DNA from: CBDCYH01 sp965224105
GTDB taxonomy: Bacteria; Bacteroidota; Rhodothermia; Rhodothermales; JABDKH01
NCBI GenBank assembly: GCA_965224105.1
Contig: CBDCYH010000002.1
Span: forward strand, 1,116,001 to 1,180,000
Direction: 5' to 3'
DNA length: 64,000 nt
This document shows positions 15,418-24,524 of the stretch, in pieces. The notes under the pieces were generated by a model, which saw only the letters and a program-made list of their open reading frames with translations, searched no databases and was not told the DNA's origin. The translations under genes and the position numbers were made by a program. Position 1 is the stretch's first letter. Each line of letters begins with the position of its first letter.

Positions 15418-17097
15418 TTAGGCCGGCTGATTACGACGATGGCGTTCGTCAATTTGCATCAGCTGTTCGTCGACGGCATACTCGATGCAAGCACCTACAA
15501 ATGACGTAAACAGCGGATGGGGCTTACCCACCGTACTGCGATATTCGGGATGGAACTGCACCCCAATAAACCAGCGCTTCTCTGACAGCTCCACGATTTC
15601 CACAAGATCGCGGGCAGTGTTGACGCCCACCATGCCCATCCCGTTTTCTTTTAGTTTGTATCTGAGAACGTTGTTTACTTCAAACCTGTGGCGATGTCGT
15701 TCTTCTACCACATCGGTGCCATAAATCTCACGAACACGTGACCCTTCGACTAATCGGCATTCATACGAACCCAATCGCATTGTGCCGCCTACGTCAGCGA
15801 TCTTTTTCTGGTCTTCCATGAGACTGATCACCGGATACTCTGAGTCTTGCTCAAACTCGGTCGAGTGCGCATTTTCCCATTTGCAAACGTTCCGCGCGTA
15901 CTCGATCACCGCGCACTGCATACCGAGACAGATACCAAAAAATGGGATGTCGTTTTCTCTGGCGTAACGCACCGCGATCAACTTACCGTCGATTCCTCTC
16001 TCACCGAACCCGGGCGCAACCAGTACACCTGCACAATCTCCAAGGAGGTCTTCCACGTTGGCTTCTCGGATATCATCCGACAGAACCATCTTCAGCTCAA
16101 CATCAACCGCATGCTTGGCGCCGGCCAGGATAAAGCTCTCGCAAATAGATTTGTAAGCATCCTGATGGGTGACGTATTTCCCGACGAGCGCGATTTTAAC
16201 CCGACCGGCGGGTGATTTCAAGCGATTCACAAACGCAGTCCACTTCTCAAGGTCAGGTTCCGCAGATGCATGGTCAGGCAAAACATCGTCGGTTATTCCC
16301 ATTCGCTCCATCACCAGCTCATCCAACCCTTCCTCTTTCAGAAGAAGTGGCACTTCGTAAATAGACTCCGCATCAACCGCACCGATAACGGCTTTAGGCT
16401 CGACGTTACAGAAGCTTGCAATTTTTAGTCGCAGGTCGCGGGCGAGTCTTTCTTCCGAACGGCAGACAAGAATGTCCGGCTGCAGTCCGTGTGATAGAAG
16501 CGTTTTTACGGAGTGCTGCGTCGGTTTAGTTTTGAGCTCGCCGGCCGCGTGCAGGAATGGAACGAGAGTAAGGTGCGCGGAGAGTGTGTTTCGCGGGCCG
16601 AGCTCGTATCGCAGCTGCCTTATCGCCTCGAGGTAGGGTTGGCTCTCGATGTCACCCACGGTACCGCCGATTTCAGTAATCACCACGTCGTACTCGCCGG
16701 TCTCGCCGAGCTTGCGCATCCAGTACTTTATCTCATCGATAATATGAGGAACAACCTGGACAGTCTTGCCAAGATAGGCTCCCGCCCGCTCCTTGGTAAT
16801 TACCTCCAGGTAGACCCTCCCCGTGGTTACATTATTCGCCTGGCTGGTTGCGGCACCCAAAAAGCGCTCGTAGTGGCCAAGGTCGAGATCCGTTTCGGCG
16901 CCGTCCGTTGTTACGTAGACCTCACCATGCTCGTACGGATTCATCGTGCCCGGGTCGACGTTGATGTAAGGGTCGAATTTCTGAATGGTCACTCGTAACC
17001 CACGCGCCTGGAGAAGACGGCCCAGGGATGCGCATACGATCCCTTTCCCGAGCGATGACGTTACCCCTCCGGTAACAAAAATATACTTGGTGTGCAC
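15418..17097 (-). CDS. pyrG: CTP synthase
   Basis: This enzyme converts UTP to CTP using glutamine and ATP, the last step of pyrimidine nucleotide synthesis. The synthetase domain starts KYIFVTGGVTSSLGKGI (P-loop). It continues with KFDPYINVDPGTMNPYEHGE and EIGGTVGDIES. The class I amidotransferase domain has the nucleophile in FFGICLGMQ and the His-x-Glu in GVQFHPEY. I take the GTG at 17097 (VHTKYIF) as start, giving 559 residues, close to the 545 of E. coli; an in-frame ATG 84 nt upstream would add a non-conserved tail. It is the last gene of a gyrB-GT2-pyrG run, 127 bp after the GT2 gene. Confidence 0.97.
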   Translation of the reverse strand: MHTKYIFVTGGVTSSLGKGIVCASLGRLLQARGLRVTIQKFDPYINVDPGTMNPYEHGEVYVTTDGAETDLDLGHYERFLGAATSQANNVTTGRVYLEVITKERAGAYLGKTVQVVPHIIDEIKYWMRKLGETGEYDVVITEIGGTVGDIESQPYLEAIRQLRYELGPRNTLSAHLTLVPFLHAAGELKTKPTQHSVKTLLSHGLQPDILVCRSEERLARDLRLKIASFCNVEPKAVIGAVDAESIYEVPLLLKEEGLDELVMERMGITDDVLPDHASAEPDLEKWTAFVNRLKSPAGRVKIALVGKYVTHQDAYKSICESFILAGAKHAVDVELKMVLSDDIREANVEDLLGDCAGVLVAPGFGERGIDGKLIAVRYARENDIPFFGICLGMQCAVIEYARNVCKWENAHSTEFEQDSEYPVISLMEDQKKIADVGGTMRLGSYECRLVEGSRVREIYGTDVVEERHRHRFEVNNVLRYKLKENGMGMVGVNTARDLVEIVELSEKRWFIGVQFHPEYRSTVGKPHPLFTSFVGACIEYAVDEQLMQIDERHRRNQPA

Positions 17098-17224
17098 GTA
17101 GGTACCCCGATGAGGTGTGATTAGACGCAAAGAAGCTCGGCTACCTGAGGCAGCACAGCCGACCATTGAAGATACGGACACACTCCGATTCTGTTCAATC
17201 CTTCAACTGCCGGAATCCAGGTCT

Positions 17225-18163
17225 CTAGGTACCAAGCTCCTCGGCGACCTTTGTACCAGATTCGTGCTTCTGACGCACTATCATTTCGCCCAGCAAGCCG
17301 GTTGTGAACATCTGGGTCCCGAACACCAACAACACGGCACCAAGCAAGAGCAGAGGTCTGTCCGAGAGCGGTCTGCCGTACGCAATTTTACCGATGCTAA
17401 GAACGACAGTAATGGCAAAACCACCAAGGAAGGCGAGTGTCCCGAGTACGCCAAAGAAGTGCATCGGTCGAGAAAAGAATCGTGTCATAAATAGCACCGT
17501 TACTAGATCCAGGAAACCCCTGGTATATCGTTCGAATCCAAACTTAGTCTCGCCGTATTTGCGACGGCGGTGGTTTACTGGTTTCTCACCAATCTTATCA
17601 AAGCCAGCGTATTTCGCGAGCAGCGGGATATACCGATGCATCTCCCCATACAGCGTAATGTTGTGCACAACATCTGAACGATACGCCTTCAGCCCACAAT
17701 TGAAGTCGTGAATGTTGATACCAGAGAGAATGCGGGTAACCCAGTTGAAAAACTTACTGGGGATTGTCTTCGAGGCCGGGTCTTGCCGTTGTATTTTCCA
17801 TCCGCTAACGAGGTCCAGCCCACCCTCGATCATGTTTACCAGCTCGGGGATTTCTGCCGGATCGTCCTGCAGGTCGGCATCCAGTGTTACGACATAATCA
17901 CCGGAACAACGTTTGAATCCCGTGGCTAACGCCGCTGATTTCCCGGCATTGCTCCCGAGACGCACTCCTGCGATACGACTATCGTGCGAATGAAGTTTGG
18001 TGATCACCTCCCACGATGAGTCCGTCGATCCGTCGTCGACCAGGATTATTTCGAAATGTCGGTTGGCCTTTTCGAGGGTCGCTACAATTTCTGATGCGAG
18101 CTCTCGAAGAGAATCCGCTTCATTGAACACCGGAACAACAACACTTATCTCAACTGGAGCCAT
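17225..18163 (-). CDS. Membrane-bound family 2 glycosyltransferase (polyprenyl-phosphate type)
   Basis: The 312 residues start ISVVVPVFNEADSL, with the GT-A motifs VDDGSTDSSW and VTLDADLQDDPAEI (DXD-type metal site). RYIPLLAKYAGFDKIGEKPVNH follows. Two C-terminal transmembrane helices (about 230-255 and 265-290) place it among the DPM1/GtrB-like transferases that load glucose or mannose on undecaprenyl phosphate at the cytoplasmic face. A basic RRRKYGETKFGF segment precedes the membrane part, as in that family. It begins 27 bp after the gyrB stop codon, hence probably co-transcribed with it. The sugar and acceptor are not determinable. Confidence 0.9.
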   Translation of the reverse strand: MAPVEISVVVPVFNEADSLRELASEIVATLEKANRHFEIILVDDGSTDSSWEVITKLHSHDSRIAGVRLGSNAGKSAALATGFKRCSGDYVVTLDADLQDDPAEIPELVNMIEGGLDLVSGWKIQRQDPASKTIPSKFFNWVTRILSGINIHDFNCGLKAYRSDVVHNITLYGEMHRYIPLLAKYAGFDKIGEKPVNHRRRKYGETKFGFERYTRGFLDLVTVLFMTRFFSRPMHFFGVLGTLAFLGGFAITVVLSIGKIAYGRPLSDRPLLLLGAVLLVFGTQMFTTGLLGEMIVRQKHESGTKVAEELGT

Positions 18164-18189
18164 GGTCCGCTAGGTGGGCGTGGGGGCTG

Positions 18190-20127
18190 TCAGACATCTA
18201 ACGTTGCGTACTTTGCATTCCTTTCTATAAACTTCCTCCTGGGCTCCACAGCGTCTCCCATGAGCGTGCTGAAGATTTTATCTGCTGCTGCAGCATCCTC
18301 AATGGTAACCTGTTGGAGAAGTCGGTTATCCGGATTCATGGTCGTCTCCCACAGCTGACCAGGATTCATTTCGCCGAGTCCCTTGTACCGCTGGATGTTC
18401 ACCTTGTGCTTGCCGTCTTCGGACAGCTCTGCGGATGCGACCTTCAGCTCCTCAGCATTCCAGACATACTGCTCCTTTTTGCCACGCTTGATCTTGTACA
18501 ACGGAGGTAGAGCGATGTATAGATATCCTTTCTCGACCAACGGACGCATGTACCGATAGAAAAACGTAAGCAAAAGCGTCCTGATGTGTGCGCCATCAAT
18601 ATCCGCATCTGTCATGAGGATAATTTTGTGATAGCGGATCTTCTCCAGATTAAATCCACTCTCGGTTGTAGCCAGTCCGGTTACGCCGAGTGCGGTAATC
18701 ATATTTTTAATTTCCTCGTTCCCGAGGATCTTGTCGAGCCTGGCCTTCTCTACGTTCAGGATCTTGCCTCTCAGTGGAAGTATTGCCTGAAAGTGCCGGT
18801 CGCGTGCTTGTTTTGCTGATCCTCCGGCCGAATCACCTTCAACGAGATAGAGCTCGCATTCTTCGGCTTTCTTCGACGAGCAGTCTGCGAGTTTTCCCGG
18901 CAATCCACCGGATGCAAATGCATTCTTGCGTTGCACGAGTTCTCGGGCCCGCCTGGCTGCACTACGCGCCTCGGCGGAAAGAACCACCTTCTCGATAATC
19001 TTCTTTGATTGCCGGGGATGATCCTCCAGCCACTGGGAGAGTTTTTCGTAGACAGCAGAATCAACCGCGCCCTGCACTTCGGAGTTGCCAAGTTTGGATT
19101 TGGTCTGCCCTTCGAATTGCGGTTCCGCAACCTTAACAGAAATGATCGCTGTTAGACCTTCCCTGTAGTCTTCCCCGCTTAGCTCAACCTTAACATTTTT
19201 CAGGAGGTTGTTCCTGTCGGCATAAGTCCGTAGTGCCCGCGTTAGCGCGCGGCGGAAACCGGAAACGTGTGTGCCACCCTCATGTGTGTTAATGTTATTG
19301 ACAAACGATAACACGTTTTCTGAGTACACCTGATTGTATCTGAGGGCAACTTCAATGGGTGTGCTACCATCTTCGTCTTCGACATACACCACATCGTCAA
19401 TGATGGGTGTTCTTGCTTCGTCGAGGTAGTCGACGAATTCTTTGATGCCTCCTTCGAAGTGATATTCTTCCCGGCCGAGTTCCTCATCCTCTTCGCGGTG
19501 ATCAGCAATTATTATCGTGACGCTCTTGTTGAGGTAGGCAAGTTCTCGCAGACGATCAGCTAGCGTGTCGAACCGGTATTCCAACACCTGGAAGATTTCA
19601 TCGTCCGGCCAGAACTGCACAAACGTACCTGTATGTTCATCCTTCTTAAGCTTACGTCCTTTCTCTACAGGGCCGAGAGGTTTTCCACGTTCGTATTCTT
19701 GCGTCCACTCAAACCCATCGCGTTTAACGCGGACTTTCAGTGTTTCGGACAGAGCGTTGACACAGGACACACCGACACCGTGCAGACCGCCGGAAACCTT
19801 GTAGGTGTCTTTGTCAAACTTGCCCCCGGCGTGAAGGGTCGTCATAACAACTTCCAGCGCAGATTTCTTTTCCTTTGGGTGCATCTCCACGGGGATTCCC
19901 CGGCCATTGTCGGTAACGGTGATGGAGTTGTCGGCGTTTATCTCGACCACTATCTGGTCGCAGTAGCCAGCAAGCGCTTCGTCAATGGAGTTGTCTACGA
20001 CCTCATATACGAGGTGATGAAGGCCACGGATGCCCACATCGCCGATATACATCGCGGGTCTTTTCCTAACCGCCTCGAGTCCTTCCAGGACCTGAATGTT
20101 GGAGGCGCCATAGTTGTTTTCGGGCAT
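18190..20127 (-). CDS. gyrB: DNA gyrase subunit B
   Basis: The 645 residues are the usual length outside Proteobacteria. The GHKL ATPase domain has EVVDNSIDEALAGYCD, DNGRGIPV and GLHGVGVSCVNALS. The transducer carries QTKSKLGN, and the TOPRIM part has EGDSAGGSAKQARDR, IDGAHIRTLLLTF and KGLGEMNPGQLWETTM. It forms the ATP-driven half of gyrase with GyrA to introduce negative supercoils. gyrA is not in the window. The TOPRIM segment lacks the insertion seen in E. coli. Upstream, 165 bp separate it from the terminator of the preceding pilin-like operon, so its own promoter must lie there. Confidence 0.97.
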   Translation of the reverse strand: MPENNYGASNIQVLEGLEAVRKRPAMYIGDVGIRGLHHLVYEVVDNSIDEALAGYCDQIVVEINADNSITVTDNGRGIPVEMHPKEKKSALEVVMTTLHAGGKFDKDTYKVSGGLHGVGVSCVNALSETLKVRVKRDGFEWTQEYERGKPLGPVEKGRKLKKDEHTGTFVQFWPDDEIFQVLEYRFDTLADRLRELAYLNKSVTIIIADHREEDEELGREEYHFEGGIKEFVDYLDEARTPIIDDVVYVEDEDGSTPIEVALRYNQVYSENVLSFVNNINTHEGGTHVSGFRRALTRALRTYADRNNLLKNVKVELSGEDYREGLTAIISVKVAEPQFEGQTKSKLGNSEVQGAVDSAVYEKLSQWLEDHPRQSKKIIEKVVLSAEARSAARRARELVQRKNAFASGGLPGKLADCSSKKAEECELYLVEGDSAGGSAKQARDRHFQAILPLRGKILNVEKARLDKILGNEEIKNMITALGVTGLATTESGFNLEKIRYHKIILMTDADIDGAHIRTLLLTFFYRYMRPLVEKGYLYIALPPLYKIKRGKKEQYVWNAEELKVASAELSEDGKHKVNIQRYKGLGEMNPGQLWETTMNPDNRLLQQVTIEDAAAADKIFSTLMGDAVEPRRKFIERNAKYATLDV

Positions 20128-20283
20128 AAATTGGGAGGCGAATGGGGACAGATGCAGGCAGGGTTACGAGTCAATTGGGGCGCTGATCGTTGCCGGAAAT
20201 CCCGCAGCGGCGCTATCCAAATGGGTCTGAAAAATAGCGATTTTCGGCGACATTTGCTCTGGAGATATGGGCCCGCAGGGCCG

Positions 20284-20325
20284 AAAAACACGAAGGCCTC
20301 GCCGGAAATCCGGCGAGGCCTTTCG
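20284..20325 (-). terminator. Strong intrinsic terminator of the pilin-like operon
   Basis: The arms AAGGCCTCGCCGG (20293-20305) and CCGGCGAGGCCTT (20310-20322) are perfectly complementary over 13 bp with a 4-nt loop. Read on the minus strand they are followed by a T-run (20288-20284). It lies 28 bp after the stop of the 400-residue exported protein and insulates gyrB. Confidence 0.87.
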
Positions 20326-20352
20326 GTCTAGCATAAGGTTGGTGATCCAGGA

Positions 20353-21555
20353 TCAGCCGCCTTTGTTTTCGTCGTCGATGCATTCACCCGAACCGTCGCA
20401 GGACTCGTCTGTCCCGCCATTCGGTCCGCCGTCGCCCTGTCCAGGGTTGCTCGAGTCAACTCCGTCGCCGTTGTTACCGTGGCCGTTGTTGGTAAAGGCT
20501 TTCCATCCGTCCCAGCTGGCTTCCTCATCGAGAGGTACGATGCCGATCTGGAAAGCTTGATCGTTGAAGTCAGGAGCAAGCAGGTAGTCTTCCAACTTCC
20601 AGTACTTGCGCATGTCTTTCTTCTTCCAGCCTTGTCCGCCGTATGTTTCGCCATCCCAAGAAAAAGCACCAGATCCGTATCCGTTCTCTTTGATGTCAGA
20701 CAGTTTGTCTTCCGGGAAAACGAAATCTTCAAATGCTATTCTCCATACACCGTCGTAGACAGGATTCTCCTGGATCATCGCATACTCGCCTTCCTGCAGT
20801 TTTTCAACATCGGTTCCTATTTCTGTCAAAAGAGCCTTCCGCGTATAATTGAAGCTTGGATCGGAGATCGGAACTATCATTCCTCGCTGCTCGCAGCTGA
20901 AATCTGCGTCAACACCCAGGATGAAATTGATTCTTTCGCCGACGTTCAGGACAATGTCTTTTGGTGAAACTGTTGAGTAATCTCGATTATTTCCCGGGAC
21001 GAAGATCAACTCTGGCTCAAGCGCCTGATAGACTATCGAACCCGTAGAGCCTTCCTGAGGTACGAGCCGCTGCATATATACGGCAGAACAAAACGGCGTG
21101 GTTGATTCAAGAAATTCAACGTGTAGTTTTGCCTTCTCTTTGATTTCCAGAGTTCCTTCGCCCAGGACACCTGGTAGAACCACCTCTTCGCGCACGATTT
21201 CGTGTTCATTAAGCATGAACTCTCCAAGAGATTCGACCGCGAACGACGCGGCACTTGTGAGGCGAAGCTTAGCTGTATATTCCCCACCGCCATACGCCTG
21301 TGTGATACCGCCAAGGCGACCGTTGATTTGATCAACAATATTCTCCAGCGCTATGTCTGGATTTTGCTGCTGCATGAGCCGAGCTTTCGCAAGGATCATG
21401 TTTTTGCCTGTTCTCGCGATCTCGCGAGCCAGGACCTGAGCCTGACGGTCAGTCTGTTGCTCATCTGTTGCAACCGACGTCTCATTCACGTTCAGCAATA
21501 GCATGCTGTTTGCGAATATCGCCGCGGCCGCGACTATCATTACTAGTTTGCCCAT
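20353..21555 (-). CDS. Pilin-like single-TM exported protein with Gly/Asn-rich acidic tail
   Basis: The 400 residues start MGKLVMIVAAAAIFANSMLLL, a transmembrane helix almost at the N-terminus. An amphipathic helix follows (about 25-75: DRQAQVLAREIARTGKNMIL), then beta-rich sequence. The C-terminal 45 residues are low complexity (NGHGNNGDGVDSSNPGQGDG) and include CDGSGEC. The architecture copies type IV pilins and pseudopilins, but no prepilin peptidase site (G/FTxxE) precedes the helix. It is the third gene of a minus-strand trio of similar build (22822 to 20353) and has a strong terminator after it. I do not recognise a named family. Surface fibre, anchor or adhesin roles are possible. Confidence 0.6.
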   Translation of the reverse strand: MGKLVMIVAAAAIFANSMLLLNVNETSVATDEQQTDRQAQVLAREIARTGKNMILAKARLMQQQNPDIALENIVDQINGRLGGITQAYGGGEYTAKLRLTSAASFAVESLGEFMLNEHEIVREEVVLPGVLGEGTLEIKEKAKLHVEFLESTTPFCSAVYMQRLVPQEGSTGSIVYQALEPELIFVPGNNRDYSTVSPKDIVLNVGERINFILGVDADFSCEQRGMIVPISDPSFNYTRKALLTEIGTDVEKLQEGEYAMIQENPVYDGVWRIAFEDFVFPEDKLSDIKENGYGSGAFSWDGETYGGQGWKKKDMRKYWKLEDYLLAPDFNDQAFQIGIVPLDEEASWDGWKAFTNNGHGNNGDGVDSSNPGQGDGGPNGGTDESCDGSGECIDDENKGG

Positions 21556-21611
21556 TGTTCTTTCCCTTTACAGGGTGTTGTGTTGCGTTGTGTTTGCTTA
21601 TAGCGTTGCCG

Positions 21612-22247
21612 CTAATTCGGTATTAAAAGTGTCGACCCGTAGTAAACCTGTCGGACTGTCGTCCTGGAGGTCTCGTACGGAGTTACCATTGAGAACCTGA
21701 TTCGCGTGTTCCGAACTGCGAGTGGATCGGCTGTTGCCGCAGCCACTGGATCTACAATCGGTTGCGCATCGGAGTCCAACATGTCAACATTAAAACTTGA
21801 GAGGTACGGCACACTACTACCTGTCTTATTCCATGCACCACCGTTAACGTTCGCAAATCGGTCGATCCTGTGAACCACAAGTGTGTCCTCATTAAGGATT
21901 CTTGTGTCGACTGGCGTAAGTGTGTATCTAGTACCGATGTGTAACGTGTCCGGCGTCGTCAGGTAGTAGCGAATCGTGTCTCTGTAGAAAACGAACTCTG
22001 ACGTATTGCCTGAGCTGTTCGTCAGCGGATTCTCGAACGCTACTCGTTCCTCTTTATCAATATTCCGTCCGATCTGGAGGAGATCTTCCTCCATCCAGGT
22101 GGCTAAATCGGTTGCCTGATTTTTCATCATGTAGCCGGAGCTCTGCTCAACACCCATCTCTGTCGACCGCATTTGCATGCTGATCAGTATGAGTATTATC
22201 GCGGAACCGATTACGACGGCGCTGAGATGGTCTAATAGCAGTATCAT
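21612..22247 (-). CDS. Pilin-like single-TM exported protein, middle of trio
   Basis: The 211 residues have a short N-terminal tail, then a hydrophobic helix (LSAVVIGSAIILILISMQM). An amphipathic helix with acidic residues follows (NQATDLATWMEEDLLQIGRN), then a beta-rich domain that ends in STLLIPN. The region around FVFYRDTIRYYLT and VVHRIDRFANVNGG resembles the strand pattern of PilW/GspJ-type minor pseudopilins. No GFTLxE processing motif is present. It lies 32 bp after the first trio gene and 56 bp before the third, all on the minus strand, so they form one operon. Function unknown; a minor-pilin-like role in a surface structure is inferred from shape only. Confidence 0.58.
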   Translation of the reverse strand: MILLLDHLSAVVIGSAIILILISMQMRSTEMGVEQSSGYMMKNQATDLATWMEEDLLQIGRNIDKEERVAFENPLTNSSGNTSEFVFYRDTIRYYLTTPDTLHIGTRYTLTPVDTRILNEDTLVVHRIDRFANVNGGAWNKTGSSVPYLSSFNVDMLDSDAQPIVDPVAAATADPLAVRNTRIRFSMVTPYETSRTTVRQVYYGSTLLIPN

Positions 22248-22279
22248 GGAGGTGTACCGGAGAAGAACGTTAGACTACT

Positions 22280-22822
22280 TTAGAACTCGTAGGCTAGAAC
22301 GCGCTGAAGTTTTACTGGCTGCGGAATGAAGTGAGTGGAATCCGCCGAAAAGTCTTGGACCATAATGGTCACTTCCTTGTTTGCGGTTCGATGTAACGCC
22401 TTCTGCGCACTGTCGTTAACATAGTTGACCTCGACATCAACCATAAACGTGAGCGTGTCGTCACCCATGGCAAATGGCCGTGTAGCGGTTATCATCTTGT
22501 GAAAGTCGTCTACGTCGTCGCAGTCCGCGGTCCCTGTTCCGAATACCGAGCATGCTTTTCCCGTCGGAAAATGATCCTCGTTGTTATTATATGTAAACAG
22601 GCCGATATCCGAGGCGCCGCCAATTGTCGTGCTGTCTGAAACAGCCTGGTCAAAATCCCGTGTTCGAATAACTTCCATTGTTTCAATCGCAATGGAGCTA
22701 GCCATCTCTTCCATCTCTCTTGCGATGTCTCGTTGGTTGACTAGCATTTCGTATCGCTGGTTGCTCAAAACGTGAGCACCTACAACCATCATTGCGAGAA
22801 AGGCTAAGATTGTTTGAGGCAT
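22280..22822 (-). CDS. Pilin-like single-TM exported protein, first of trio
   Basis: The 180 residues start MPQTILAFLAMMVVGAHVL, a transmembrane helix with only three residues ahead of it. A heptad-like helix follows (QRDIAREMEEMASSIAIETMEVIRT), then a C-terminal beta domain with two cysteines (KACSVFGTGTADCDD) that could pair. This is the build of a minor pseudopilin without a cleavable leader. It is the promoter-proximal gene of the trio. The 361-bp region upstream carries a 9-bp inverted repeat. No assembly ATPase, platform protein, secretin or prepilin peptidase is present in the window. Confidence 0.58.
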   Translation of the reverse strand: MPQTILAFLAMMVVGAHVLSNQRYEMLVNQRDIAREMEEMASSIAIETMEVIRTRDFDQAVSDSTTIGGASDIGLFTYNNNEDHFPTGKACSVFGTGTADCDDVDDFHKMITATRPFAMGDDTLTFMVDVEVNYVNDSAQKALHRTANKEVTIMVQDFSADSTHFIPQPVKLQRVLAYEF

Positions 22823-23119
22823 TATTAACGACCGTATCTAATAGCTTGTGAAGCCTGATGACGTGATTGAGAAATGCTTTCTCGTAAATCATCAAGACGT
22901 GAGTTGCACCCTCTGGCTATCGGCCGTTCGCCGCAAATTCTTAAAATCGAGTAGGCTTCAAACATCCCATAATCGCCCTTTTTCTCTCATTGAGACGCGA
23001 TTATGCCACTTTCTGAGCTAGAAGCTGAAAAATCAGGAAGTCCAAATATTTTCATTTTTTTCTGATTCTCTGACTCCAGAATCCCTGCGCCATGACATCT
23101 CAAAAAGAGATGAGCAACA
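22823..23119. promoter_or_regulatory. Upstream region of the pilin-like operon with inverted repeat
   Basis: This 361-bp gap (to 23183) holds no convincing gene. CATAATCGC (22968-22976) and GCGATTATG (22997-23005) are a perfect 9-bp inverted repeat with 20 bp between, containing a nested TCTC/GAGA pair. A second small repeat, CATCTC-AAAAA-GAGATG, lies at 23096-23112. The AT-rich stretch 23041-23065 could hold promoter elements for the trio, which starts at 22822. The remaining part is the terminator of the DUF4382 gene. Confidence 0.35.
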
Positions 23120-23151
23120 AAAAAAGGGTCGGAGAAAAACTCCGACCCTTT
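23117..23151 (-). terminator. Intrinsic terminator of the DUF4382 lipoprotein gene
   Basis: AAAGGGTCGGAG (23123-23134) and CTCCGACCCTTT (23140-23151) pair perfectly over 12 bp around a 5-nt loop. The plus-strand A-run (23117-23125) becomes the T-tail on the minus strand. It lies 33 bp after the stop codon of the minus-strand gene 23184-23789. Confidence 0.87.
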
Positions 23152-23183
23152 GCCTGCGGTAGCAGGTTCGAGATCAACGCTGC

Positions 23184-23789
23184 TTAATCTTCGGATGAGC
23201 CCAGATCCAGTTCCACTCCGTCAACCATCACGGCAGCTATCTTCAGGACTGGTTTAAAGTTGAAGCCACTTATTCCAGCCACTGTGGACGGATTTCCTTT
23301 CACGACAAACGACTTACTTACATCAAAGTCGACTGTGACCACAGAGCTATCCGTCACAGCAGAATAATCTGCATCTGGCAAGTTGATTTTAATGCCCGTC
23401 TGCGGCCCACTCGGGACCTTCAAATCAAAGACGCGCCCGTCTTTCATAACAACCGAGGAGCTGTCATTGACGATTAGCCTAAGCTGAGCGTAGTCGCCAG
23501 CTGGAACGAATCCTGTTGCAAGCTCTGCGACAACACCGTCGCGGAGATCCAGCAGATTGAATGCCTGGGCAGTATCCACGAGCACAAGAGACTCGGTAGT
23601 ATCAGATGACCCGATCAGCTCAACGCGTTCTATTACTACATTGGCGGAGTCTGCATCATCAAACGGAAAAGGCATATCGGTTAGATAGACCTTAAACATG
23701 GATGGAGAATCAGAGGCGGTGTCGCATCCCGTAAGGCCAAATGTGGCTACCATTGCGAGGACAACGCCCAGGGAAAAGAGGTTTTTCAT
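23184..23789 (-). CDS. DUF4382-domain lipoprotein
   Basis: The 201 residues carry a lipoprotein signal (LGVVLAMVATFGLTGC, Cys22). A DUF4382 domain follows: FKVYLTDMPFPFDDADSANV, VERVELIGS-like strands, NLLDLRDGVVAELATGFVPA, YAQLRLIV and VDFDVSKSFVVKG. The domain is a beta-sandwich common in exported Bacteroidota and archaeal proteins. It binds neither a known ligand nor a known partner. Outer-membrane or periplasmic anchoring is expected. It is a single gene with its own terminator; the CBS gene upstream ends 75 bp before it. Confidence 0.88.
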   Translation of the reverse strand: MKNLFSLGVVLAMVATFGLTGCDTASDSPSMFKVYLTDMPFPFDDADSANVVIERVELIGSSDTTESLVLVDTAQAFNLLDLRDGVVAELATGFVPAGDYAQLRLIVNDSSSVVMKDGRVFDLKVPSGPQTGIKINLPDADYSAVTDSSVVTVDFDVSKSFVVKGNPSTVAGISGFNFKPVLKIAAVMVDGVELDLGSSED

Positions 23790-23864
23790 GGTGATCAGAT
23801 ATGTTATGGCGACTGCTAAAGAAATGTAATCGGCAATCGCGGATGTGAAATTAACTTTGGGTCC

Positions 23865-24524
23865 TTAGACCTCCAGGTACCGCATGAATTCTTGCACCCG
23901 GTCGCGTAGTTCTTCCGAATCGTCTGCATCACTGAAGGCAGCGACAATCCGGTACCCCTCATGCTCAAGCACGTGCCTTACTCGTGAAGTATCAGTAACG
24001 TTTAGCTTGAGTGTTATTCGCACTGCAAGATTCGAATCGGAGTTCTCTGTTGCGAAGGACAAGATCTTTACGTCGTTTTGCTCGATCAGATAAACGAGTT
24101 TCGACAAAGAGAAATCTTTGGGCTCGACCTCTAGGGCGATGATAGCACCCGACTCCTGTGTCGACAGCATCCGCGCGAAAAGATCAAAAATGTCGTGGCG
24201 TTTTATGGCGCCCAGGTATTTTCCGTCCTCATCCGTGACGGGCAGTGTTGTGAGCCCGTGGTCAACCATGATTTTGGTTGCCTCAAAAATGTGCATGTCG
24301 TCGGTGGCAAAAACGGGATCTCCCATTATTTGCTCTTCAACTCGAGCCTCGGGGCCAGACGAATCTAAAAGTCGCTCTTCTGAGACAAGGCCAATCAGAA
24401 CAGAATTATTGTCCACCACCGGCAAATGTCTAACCCTGAGCTCTAGCAACAAGCCGAGCGCATACTCCACAATATCAGTGGGTTTCAGCGGTGGAATGGC
24501 GTTATTTATTAATGGACGCAGCAT
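23865..24524 (-). CDS. CBS-pair regulatory protein with C-terminal ACT-like domain
   Basis: The 219 residues contain two CBS motifs: about 1-60 (LPVVDNNSVLIGLVSEERLL) and about 70-125 (LTTLPVTDEDGKYLGAIKRHDIF). A C-terminal ACT-like half (about 135-215) has IIALEVEPKDFSLSKLVYLIE and RVRHVLEHEGYRIVAAF. CBS pairs bind adenine nucleotides; combined with ACT modules (AcuB-type) they act as cytosolic sensors. No effector enzyme is fused or adjacent, so the target is unknown. It is 215 bp downstream of hflX on the same strand and may be transcribed alone. The intervening 24525-24739 shows no recognisable element. Confidence 0.85.
   Translation of the reverse strand: MLRPLINNAIPPLKPTDIVEYALGLLLELRVRHLPVVDNNSVLIGLVSEERLLDSSGPEARVEEQIMGDPVFATDDMHIFEATKIMVDHGLTTLPVTDEDGKYLGAIKRHDIFDLFARMLSTQESGAIIALEVEPKDFSLSKLVYLIEQNDVKILSFATENSDSNLAVRITLKLNVTDTSRVRHVLEHEGYRIVAAFSDADDSEELRDRVQEFMRYLEV

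Noticed and set aside
20353..22822. Assignment as a type IV pilus or type II secretion operon
   Set aside because: No prepilin cleavage motif and no machinery genes are in the window; only the overall shape is similar.
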